Source: Campylobacterales bacterium
GTDB lineage: Bacteria; Campylobacterota; Campylobacteria; Campylobacterales; QNZT01
Direction of reading: 5' to 3'
Assembly: GCA_015489185.1 (NCBI GenBank)
Contig: WGAE01000197.1
Coordinates: 1 to 5,343, forward strand
Length of the DNA stretch: 5,343 bases
In this document: piece by piece, positions 1-5,343 of the stretch
How the letters are laid out: each line of letters starts with the position of its first letter
Numbering within the stretch: the first letter of the stretch is position 1
Notes under the pieces: model-generated
What the model was told of the DNA's origin: nothing
The model's database searches: none
Seen by the model: the letters and a program-made list of their open reading frames with translations, nothing else
Program-made: the position numbers and the translations under genes

Positions 1-2
1 CG

Positions 3-917
3 CCAACCGGCGGTTACGTCTACTTCTCAAACGATCTTTCGATGAGCGGCAGACTCGCGCTGACGATGACTGCGCTTCTGGATAACGGCGCTACGGCAAC
101 CAACTACACATCCGGCTGTTACGCCAGAGATCTGAACCTGAGTATTCAGATCGGAACGGAACCGGAAGACTGGAACGGGCGTGCGGATCTGAACAGTTCG
201 GTACTCTTCGGCGGCGACGGCACACAGACGTTACAGTTCGCACCAAACGGTTTCACCGTACCGCAGGCATTCTTCTCTGGTGGTACCGCTTCTTCGGTAC
301 CGGTTTTTGTCAATTTCAAACGCAAACGCACGCAGCCGCAGGATCCGATCACCTTGCACAAAAACGACTTCAACACCAGTGTCACAGACAGTGACGGCGT
401 GACCGGCGGGGATTTTGACAAGAGCGGTGATATGACAATTCCGTACTATTACGGCAGGGTCTACGCCACATCGATTCAGACAGATGAGCGCACACTGAGC
501 GTACCGCTCTACTATGAAGCGTACTGTAAAGATGCGAATCTCTCAAAATATTTCCCGACCCATCTGGAAGAGAGCCTCGATCAGATCCACTGGTACAAGA
601 TCGACGGTTTGCATACATCGGCGACCCAGGGAAGCGTAGTGACGGCAAATGCGAAAAACGGTCTGCATATCGATGCGATCCATCTGCACAAGCTGGAACT
701 TTCACTGCCAAACAGCATCAAACTGCCGCATCTGGATACGGTCATCTTCAAACCCTCCTCCTGGCTGCAGCACAACAACTTCAGTGAAACACGTACGACA
801 TCGCGGTTTACGATCAGGATGTTCCCAAAAGCGAAATGGGGAGGACAGGGCAGTGTGGGCAAAACCGTCGACTTGAATATCTCTACCAAATCGGACGGCG
901 CGCAGATCGACTGGTAA
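3..917 (+). CDS. C-terminal part of a probable large secreted/surface protein (5' end off window)
   Basis: The reading frame is open to the left edge, so the ATG at 42 is internal and the real start lies upstream; 304 residues are visible before the TAA at 915-917. There is no transmembrane helix. The sequence is rich in Ser, Thr, Asn, Asp and Gly with alternating hydrophobic residues, as in extracellular beta-sheet domains. Landmarks in visible numbering are a Cys at 39 (context SGCYARD), YYYGR at 148-152, YYEAYC at 170-175 (second Cys), and a tail with WGGQG and GKTVD around 279-290 that ends in IDW. From memory, similar YYGR, YYE-YC and GKT-D...W modules close large uncharacterised exoproteins of Sulfurimonas/Sulfurovum-type bacteria; this could not be searched here. 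No RTX repeat array or autotransporter barrel is visible. It converges on the type I secretion operon, which makes it a candidate cargo by position only. Function unknown. Confidence 0.8.
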   Translation, partial: PTGGYVYFSNDLSMSGRLALTMTALLDNGATATNYTSGCYARDLNLSIQIGTEPEDWNGRADLNSSVLFGGDGTQTLQFAPNGFTVPQAFFSGGTASSVPVFVNFKRKRTQPQDPITLHKNDFNTSVTDSDGVTGGDFDKSGDMTIPYYYGRVYATSIQTDERTLSVPLYYEAYCKDANLSKYFPTHLEESLDQIHWYKIDGLHTSATQGSVVTANAKNGLHIDAIHLHKLELSLPNSIKLPHLDTVIFKPSSWLQHNNFSETRTTSRFTIRMFPKAKWGGQGSVGKTVDLNISTKSDGAQIDW

Positions 918-930
918 AGCCGGATCTCAG

Positions 931-976
931 AAAGAAAAAGGCTTCATGAAGTTTTGACATACTTCATGAAGTGCTT
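931..976 (-). terminator. Candidate rho-independent terminator of the secretion operon
   Basis: Read on the minus strand, the stem formed by the two CTTCATGAAG copies is followed directly by CCTTTTTCTTT (941 down to 931), a U-rich tail of the kind that ends transcripts. The stem can extend by a G-U pair and three more pairs around a one-base bulge (938-941 with 972-976). It lies about 185 nt beyond the HlyD stop codon. The core stem has only four G/C pairs out of ten, so it may be weak. On the plus strand no T-run follows, so it is not a good terminator for the left gene. Confidence 0.4.
942..971. repeat. Two copies of palindrome CTTCATGAAG, 20 bp apart
   Basis: The perfect 10-bp palindrome CTTCATGAAG occurs at 942-951 and 962-971, separated by 10 bp. 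Centre-to-centre spacing is 20 bp, about two helical turns, as expected for two dimeric regulator sites on one DNA face. Because each copy is self-complementary, the two can also pair with each other as one stem with a 10-nt loop. The sequence alone does not decide between an operator pair and a terminator stem. Confidence 0.7.
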
Positions 977-981
977 ATCAA
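954..981 (+). promoter_or_regulatory. Promoter-like TTGACA / TATCAA pair flanked by palindromes
   Basis: A consensus sigma-70 -35 hexamer, TTGACA, lies at 954-959, followed after 16 bp by TATCAA at 976-981, which matches TATAAT at four of six positions. One CTTCATGAAG palindrome lies just upstream of the -35 and the other lies in the spacer, a classic operator placement. Against it, no protein gene follows on this strand; the only product would be a short noncoding RNA or antisense to the HlyD gene. The match may be chance in AT-rich DNA. Confidence 0.25.
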
Positions 982-1092
982 CTCCTTTGAAAATCGTTCG
1001 TACAAAAGCTTTATCATTTCAATCATCAAAAAAACGGTTGCTGTAAGGAGAAAAAGCGCATAACACCTGCGAAGCAGTATTTTTGTTCGGTT

Positions 1093-1118
1093 CGCAAGCA
1101 AAAATGCATTTGCTTGCG
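1093..1118. other. Perfect 10-bp hairpin in the 3' flank of the HlyD gene
   Basis: CGCAAGCAAA (1093-1102) is the exact reverse complement of TTTGCTTGCG (1109-1118), with a 6-nt loop AATGCA. It begins 38 bp beyond the HlyD stop. On the minus strand it is followed by an A-rich stretch and on the plus strand by TGAAATC, so neither orientation has the immediate U-run of a standard terminator. It could protect the 3' end of the operon mRNA or be part of a small structured RNA. Bases 1099-1107 can instead pair with 1077-1085, giving an exclusive alternative fold. Confidence 0.55.
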
Positions 1119-1156
1119 TGAAATCAAATTTTGAGAGAATAATTTGCTATCAGTTT

Positions 1157-2419
1157 TTACTTTTCGGTCAAAGCATTTCGGCGGATATCCTTGAGCGGTT
1201 TGAGCAGATATTGCATCACCGTCTTTTTGCCGGTCTTGATATTGACATTTGCGACCATACCAGGAAGAATCGGCTTGTCTGGTGCGAAGGCGTAGTGTTC
1301 CGCCCTGACACGCACCAGATAGTAGACCCCTCCGTTACGATCGACGATACTGTCCGGGCTGATCGAGATTACCTTCCCTTTGAGCAGACCGTACCTGGTA
1401 TAGCTGTAGGCGGTGACGGAGATTGTCACCGGCTGTCCGATCACGATACTCCCCCGATCGGAGGCTTTGATCTTCGCTTCGATAATCAGTTGATCATCCA
1501 CAGGCGTAATCTCCGCAACCCTGTCTCCCGGTTTGACAATCCCGCCGATCGTATGAAAATAGAGCTTCTGAATGATCCCGTCGACAGGTGAAGTGATGAT
1601 CTTACGCGCTTCGCGATCTTTACCCGCCACCTCTTTTTGTTTCAGACGGTCGATTTTAAGTATCACGTCATTGAGCTCTTTAAGCCACGCTTCGCGCTTT
1701 TCACTTTTGAGTTTCTTCTCTTTCGCCACGGCACTTTTGATCTTCTGATCGATAATGGGGATCGCGTTTTTGATCTCATTGATTTCGGTAATGAGCGCCT
1801 GGCTTTTGGAAACTTCCGCCAGATACTGCTTTTTGGAGGCGGCGCCCTTTTCGACCAGCTTGCGCATAATCAGCACGTTCTCTTTTTGGGTATCAAGCTG
1901 CGCGCGCAGGTTTTTGCGTTTTTCGATTTTTCGCTTCTTTTCGAGACGATTTTCGGCGATCTCCCCTTCAAGAATACGTTTTTGTTCCAGATAGTTTTGC
2001 ATCGCCGCGGCGAAGATTTTCCGTTCATTGGTAAGTGCTTCGGTGGCGTTTGTCTCGTAGTCGAAGGTTTTGGCAAATTGAATCTGTGCCTCCAGCCGCG
2101 CCTTGCGTATCTTCAACGCTTCAAGCGTAATCTCTTTTTCCCGGGTATCGGAGGTGAAGGTGGCGTTTTTGAGTTTGTAGATCGGATCACCCGCTTTGAC
2201 GCGCTCCCCTTCCTGCACGTAAATCTTCTCGACGATCCCTCCCTCCAGATGTTGCAGCACCTTCTTTTGCGAAAAAGGAACGACTGTACCGCTTCCCTTC
2301 ACCAATTCATCCACCTCGCTGAAACTCGCCCAGATGATAAAAAAGGTCGTAAAGGCAACGATTGGCCAGACAACCGGATGGTAATTCCACCCCTTCTCCA
2401 GCGGCAGATGCTCTTTCAT
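1157..2419 (-). CDS. HlyD/LapC-type membrane fusion protein of a type I secretion system
   Basis: This is a 420-residue periplasmic adaptor, close to the usual HlyD-family length, linking the inner-membrane ABC transporter to an outer-membrane TolC-like channel. A short cytoplasmic N-terminus precedes one transmembrane helix at about residues 16-33. Next comes the first half of a biotinyl/lipoyl-like domain (about 43-83, containing LQHLEGGIVEKIYVQEGERV). A long Lys/Glu-rich coiled-coil hairpin spans about 92-265. The second lipoyl half is at 272-305 (ITSPVDGIIQKL...GGIVKPGD), followed by a beta-barrel region and the family hallmark PGMVANVNIKTGKKTVMQYL near the C-terminus (386-405). The ATG shares a 4-bp ATGA overlap (2416-2419) with the ABC gene's stop codon. 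AAAGG at 2427-2431 lies seven bases before the ATG and serves as ribosome-binding site, which supports this start and translational coupling. Family assignment is secure; the cargo is unknown. Confidence 0.95.
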   Translation of the reverse strand: MKEHLPLEKGWNYHPVVWPIVAFTTFFIIWASFSEVDELVKGSGTVVPFSQKKVLQHLEGGIVEKIYVQEGERVKAGDPIYKLKNATFTSDTREKEITLEALKIRKARLEAQIQFAKTFDYETNATEALTNERKIFAAAMQNYLEQKRILEGEIAENRLEKKRKIEKRKNLRAQLDTQKENVLIMRKLVEKGAASKKQYLAEVSKSQALITEINEIKNAIPIIDQKIKSAVAKEKKLKSEKREAWLKELNDVILKIDRLKQKEVAGKDREARKIITSPVDGIIQKLYFHTIGGIVKPGDRVAEITPVDDQLIIEAKIKASDRGSIVIGQPVTISVTAYSYTRYGLLKGKVISISPDSIVDRNGGVYYLVRVRAEHYAFAPDKPILPGMVANVNIKTGKKTVMQYLLKPLKDIRRNALTEK

Positions 2420-4518
2420 GAAACCGCCTTTGTCCCAGAGAGTTGATGCAAAACATCCGCTTTGGAACCGTCAAGCACGATACGCCCTTTGTCGACGACG
2501 ATCAGGCGATCGACCAGATCGAGTGCGGCAAAACGGTGTGTGACGACGATGAGTGTTTTCTCCCGCAGAGTTTTGGAGAGTCTTTCGACCAGTCGCCGCT
2601 CCAGACCCGTATCGAGCCCGGTTGTCGGTTCGTCGAGTACGACCACCGGCGCATCGCTGAGCAGCACACGCGCCAAAGAGACCAGATGGCGCTGTCCGAC
2701 CGACAGGTTTGATCCTCGCTCACCCGTTTTGAACGTTTCGGCGACACTTCCGTTTTGCAACAGGCTATCCAGCCCCGTCTGTTCCAGCACTTCAAGCATT
2801 CGACGTTTCGAGATACGTCCGCCCAGCTCCAGATTCTCTTTCAGCGTTCCGTCGAAGAGATAGGGTTCCTGCGGCATCATCGCAATATTGTGGCGCAATT
2901 CGACCGGATGGATCGTTTCAATATCGCTGCCGTCAAGATAGATACGCCCCTTTTGTGGCGAAAGCAGCCCGCAGAGAAGCTTTTGGATCGTACTCTTCCC
3001 AGCACCTGTCGCACCGATGATCCCTACCTTTTCTCCCGGTTTGATATGAAATGAAATATCCGAAACCGAAGGGGTACGCGCACCGGGATAAGCGAAGGTG
3101 ACATGATCGAAGCGGATCTCCCCTCTGACCCGCCCGATACCCGGTTCATGATACTTCTCGTTCTCGGTCGGCAGATGCCAGTAACGACTGAGAGAAGCAA
3201 GCGCTTCACGCACCTGCTTGTATCGGATCAAAATATTCGAGAGATTGATCACCGGTACCATCGCACGACTCGCCAGAATCGTCACCGCAATCAGCGCACC
3301 GACATTGAGCGCGCCTTCATGAATTCGATACACCCCCGCAACCACCGTCAGAAGCGACACCCCCTGTACCAGTGCTGCGGAGATCGCACCGCTGATGCCG
3401 TTTAAAAACTGAATCTTCCCCTGAATGTGATGGTAAAAGTTACTCATCTTACGCCAGAGATAGAGACGAGACGGGAGCGCATTGGCAAGACGCAGCGTTT
3501 CATGACCGTGCAGATGATCGACCAGGAACCCCTGCTTGCTCTGCCCCTCCTCGAAACTTTTGCGAAACCATCCGGCAAGCGGGTATTGCATCAGAAAGTT
3601 GAAAGCGAGTACGAAAAATGCGGCACTCACCGGAACGATCGTCATGACCGGATCGATCACAAAAATCACCGTCATTGCGATCAGGAAATAGGGAATATCA
3701 AGAATATGCACCGTTTTGGTCGCAAAAAAATCCTTAACAACATGTAACTCTTTGAAGAGGTTGAGTTTGGTGCCGACATTGTAGCGGTCGTAAACGCTTT
3801 GGAGTGTCAGCACCCTTTTGAAAAGCTCCTCTTCAAAATAGTTGGAGAGTTTGCGCACCACCTGCTCCAGAATCTGTAACCTCGCACTTTTGAGCACGAC
3901 ATCAAAAATCAGAATTGCCCCCGTTCCCAACGCAAGCACAAAGAGCGTATCGGTCGCAAACGCCGGAATCACGCGGTTATAGACACTCATCGTAAAAAGG
4001 GGCAACGCCAGTGCAAAGATATTGATAAAAAGTGTCAGAATCGCAATCTGCAGATAGGCTGGCCACATCCGTTTGATCGGTCCGAAAAACCAGCTTTTGT
4101 CGTTTGCCTTTTCGACGCGTAGTGTTTCGGGATCGAGCGTCTCGCGTGTGATAAAGAGAAACTGTTTGAAACGCTTTGCCGCCTCACTTTTCTCCAGACG
4201 TTCTTCCTGCGCCAGCACACCTTTGCGAATCGTGACGGTACTGTCGTCAATTTCGCTGATGACCGCCGCTTCACCGCTCTCAGAGAGTGCAACACAAGGC
4301 AGCATATAGGGTTCGATCGTATCGAGTGGGCGGCGATCTTCCTCAAAACGGAGTGAAAATTCACGACAGATAAAAGCGATATCTTCGGTCGAAAAACGCT
4401 CGATCGGATTGGGAGCAAGACGCTGAATCGTCTCGATCGCGACATCGCCGTAGTGAAACGCGAGAATCGTACGAAACGCTTCGAGCAGAGAGGCGTTGGC
4501 TTCACTGCTCTGTTTCAT
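2416..4518 (-). CDS. LapB/LssB-type type I secretion ABC transporter (permease-ATPase fusion)
   Basis: This 700-residue inner-membrane exporter uses ATP hydrolysis to drive unfolded cargo through the HlyD adaptor and an outer channel. Domains in order are a peptidase-C39-like domain (about 1-125), a six-helix ABC transmembrane domain (helices from about 150 to 425), and a nucleotide-binding domain (about 465-695). The C39-like part has no Cys near its start, so it should bind cargo without cleaving it, as known for LapB- and HlyB-type exporters. ATPase motifs are an A-loop Tyr at 477, Walker A GATGAGKS at 502-509, Q-loop Gln 550, signature LSVGQ at 605-609, Walker B VVVLDE at 625-630 with catalytic Glu 630, and H-loop His 661. 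All key residues are present; only the second Gly of LSGGQ is Val. An in-frame ATG at 4569 exists, but the start at 4518 fits the family length, follows AAAGGG strings and overlaps the upstream gene by only 17 bp. Confidence 0.95.
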   Translation of the reverse strand: MKQSSEANASLLEAFRTILAFHYGDVAIETIQRLAPNPIERFSTEDIAFICREFSLRFEEDRRPLDTIEPYMLPCVALSESGEAAVISEIDDSTVTIRKGVLAQEERLEKSEAAKRFKQFLFITRETLDPETLRVEKANDKSWFFGPIKRMWPAYLQIAILTLFINIFALALPLFTMSVYNRVIPAFATDTLFVLALGTGAILIFDVVLKSARLQILEQVVRKLSNYFEEELFKRVLTLQSVYDRYNVGTKLNLFKELHVVKDFFATKTVHILDIPYFLIAMTVIFVIDPVMTIVPVSAAFFVLAFNFLMQYPLAGWFRKSFEEGQSKQGFLVDHLHGHETLRLANALPSRLYLWRKMSNFYHHIQGKIQFLNGISGAISAALVQGVSLLTVVAGVYRIHEGALNVGALIAVTILASRAMVPVINLSNILIRYKQVREALASLSRYWHLPTENEKYHEPGIGRVRGEIRFDHVTFAYPGARTPSVSDISFHIKPGEKVGIIGATGAGKSTIQKLLCGLLSPQKGRIYLDGSDIETIHPVELRHNIAMMPQEPYLFDGTLKENLELGGRISKRRMLEVLEQTGLDSLLQNGSVAETFKTGERGSNLSVGQRHLVSLARVLLSDAPVVVLDEPTTGLDTGLERRLVERLSKTLREKTLIVVTHRFAALDLVDRLIVVDKGRIVLDGSKADVLHQLSGTKAVS

Positions 4519-5343
4519 GAAGCCCTTTCCCTTTGATATCGATATAATATTTCGCTTCAAGCGCGGCAATCACCTCATCGAAAACCGGTTGCCACTCACC
4601 CTGCTTCTTCTGACGAAAAAGCCGCGCGTTCGGATACCAGACCGTATCGGAACTTTCCAGTCCCCAGCGCCAGTCCGCCTTTTTCATCAGCAAAATCCAG
4701 ACCTCTTTGCCCATCGCTCCGGCAAGGTGCGCGACGGAGGTATCGGACGTAATGACCAGATCTAGCTGCTGGATCGCCGCCGCCGTTTTTTGGAAATCGG
4801 TCAGTTGCGGAGAAAGATCGACAATCTGTTCCTCCGTCAGCCCCAGTTTCTCAAGTGCCGCGGCATCCTCACCCACCTGCAAGGAGAAAAGATCGATATC
4901 GATATGCTCCATTAAAGCGGAAAAATCGGCGGGAGAGAAGATCTTTTCCGGATAGCTCTCCCCCGTCACGCTGCCGCCCCAGACCAGACCGATATTGTAT
5001 TTGAGCGGATGCAGATCGAGCGATACCGTCTCTTCCTGTACCGGAATGTAGGGTTTGTTCGGAATATGCTCTTTTTCGATTTCCAGCAGATAAGGCAGGC
5101 TCATAATCGCGTATTGATAATCAAAACTGCCCGGATCTTCGTTTCTGGAAACCACTTCGTCGATAAAAGGCAGCATTTCAAAAAGCGGCTTGAGTGCGTC
5201 GCGACACTGCACTTTGAGTGTCAGGTCCGGATAGATCTCTTTGAGCGGCTTTGCAAACCGGATAAACTGGATCATATCGCCGTATCCCTGTTCCGACCAT
5301 AAAAGCAGCGTCTTCTCTTTCGTTTCGGAAAAGAGGGTAAATT
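4502..5343 (-). CDS. GT-B glycosyltransferase-like protein, TPR/GT9-related family (5' end off window)
   Basis: The frame stays open through the right edge, so the ATG at 5275 is internal; 279 residues are visible, ending at the TGA at 4504-4502. The first codons read LLLWSEQGYGDMIQFIRF (visible 12-29), the hallmark N-terminal Rossmann strand and Gly-rich loop of this family. Further motifs are IGLVWGGSVTGESYPEK (117-133), DLVITSDTSVAHLAGAMGK (194-212), the sugar-nucleotide-binding region of GT9/heptosyltransferase folds, and DWRWGLESSDTVWYPNARLF (223-242). Homologues usually carry tetratricopeptide repeats before this domain, so the missing N-terminus probably has them; that is inference. 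The donor and acceptor are unknown. It heads the visible operon and overlaps the ABC gene by 17 bp, which suggests a role linked to the secreted cargo or to surface polysaccharide. The operon promoter must be outside the window. Confidence 0.88.
   Translation of the reverse strand, partial: FTLFSETKEKTLLLWSEQGYGDMIQFIRFAKPLKEIYPDLTLKVQCRDALKPLFEMLPFIDEVVSRNEDPGSFDYQYAIMSLPYLLEIEKEHIPNKPYIPVQEETVSLDLHPLKYNIGLVWGGSVTGESYPEKIFSPADFSALMEHIDIDLFSLQVGEDAAALEKLGLTEEQIVDLSPQLTDFQKTAAAIQQLDLVITSDTSVAHLAGAMGKEVWILLMKKADWRWGLESSDTVWYPNARLFRQKKQGEWQPVFDEVIAALEAKYYIDIKGKGLHETEQ
4523..4534 (-). promoter_or_regulatory. Tandem AAAGGG ribosome-binding site of the ABC transporter gene
   Basis: Two adjacent AAAGGG copies (minus strand, 4534-4529 and 4528-4523) end 10 and 4 bases before the ATG at 4518-4516. 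They lie within the last codons of the upstream gene, so its ribosomes run through the site. This supports the start at 4518 over the ATG at 4569, which would add 17 residues (MPRLKRNIISIS...) that do not look like part of the family domain. Confidence 0.6.

Larger units (their letters stand above)
918..1156. other. Convergent AT-rich intergenic region with palindromes and hairpins
   Basis: This 239-bp gap separates the stop codons of two convergent genes and contains no convincing ORF. It is clearly richer in A and T than the flanking genes. Its structured parts are listed separately: a palindrome pair at 942-971, a promoter-like pair at 954-981, and a 10-bp stem at 1093-1118. A small hairpin, CTGC-GAA-GCAG (1067-1077), is followed by TATTTTTG. 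An AAGGAG Shine-Dalgarno-like string at 1045-1050 has no start codon at a useful distance, but it is complementary to CTCCTT at 982-987, so it may be part of a folded RNA instead of a ribosome-binding site. Confidence 0.8.

Noticed and set aside
181..240. GGDGTQTLQ in the left protein, resembling an RTX nonapeptide
   Set aside because: It is a single copy, lacks the conserved Asp at position 6, and no tandem array surrounds it.
860..917. C-terminal Trp as an outer-membrane beta-barrel signature
   Set aside because: The last residues do not show the alternating hydrophobic pattern of a terminal barrel strand, and no barrel is evident upstream.
1045..1062. AAGGAG as ribosome-binding site of a small plus-strand gene
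   Set aside because: No ATG, GTG or TTG lies at a workable distance, and no open frame of useful length follows.
1056..1122. Integron attC-like site (GCATAAC followed by imperfect dyads)
   Set aside because: The R-box consensus RYYYAAC/GTTRRRY is not met on both ends, and no integrase or cassette array is visible.
1118..1591. A 157-codon plus-strand ORF starting in the intergenic region
   Set aside because: All but its first 40 bp are antisense to the HlyD gene; it has no convincing ribosome-binding site and no family resemblance.
1637..2446. A 269-codon plus-strand ORF opposite the HlyD gene
   Set aside because: It lies almost entirely antisense to a clearly recognised gene, is Phe/Leu-rich as expected for the complement of a Lys/Glu-rich coiled coil, and has no recognisable domain.
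4519..4569. Start of the ABC gene at the upstream ATG (4569)
   Set aside because: It adds 17 basic residues outside the family domain and a 68-bp overlap, while a ribosome-binding site sits just before the ATG at 4518.

Overview
The window looks like a bacterial genome of about 50% GC by eye. Its protein style suggests a free-living Campylobacterota relative (Sulfurovum, Sulfuricurvum or Nitratifractor-like). That placement is inference from recognisable protein modules; no rRNA or other marker gene is present. Four protein genes are visible, and both outermost ones are cut by the window edges.

Left, + strand (3-917): the C-terminal 304 residues of a probable large secreted or surface protein, beta-rich with two cysteines and ending in Trp. 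Centre (918-1156): a 239-bp AT-rich convergent intergenic region. It holds two copies of the perfect palindrome CTTCATGAAG exactly 20 bp apart, a consensus -35-like TTGACA between them, a possible terminator for the minus-strand operon, and two further hairpins. Right, - strand (1157-5343): three tightly overlapping genes, read right to left. They are a GT-B glycosyltransferase-like protein of the TPR/GT9-related type (start off the window), a LapB/LssB-type type I secretion ABC transporter with a degenerate peptidase-C39-like N-terminal domain, and an HlyD/LapC-type membrane fusion protein. The overlaps are 17 bp and then 4 bp (ATGA), so co-translation of one polycistronic message is likely.

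The two secretion genes supply the inner-membrane ATPase/permease and the periplasmic adaptor of a type I secretion system. The outer-membrane TolC-like channel is not in the window. The convergent surface-protein gene is the most obvious nearby candidate cargo, and the glycosyltransferase-like gene at the head of the operon suggests sugar modification coupled to secretion. Both links are inferences from position. The known families are ordinary; the arrangement of glycosyltransferase, type I secretion genes and a giant surface protein, and the palindromes in the central intergenic region, deserve the second look.
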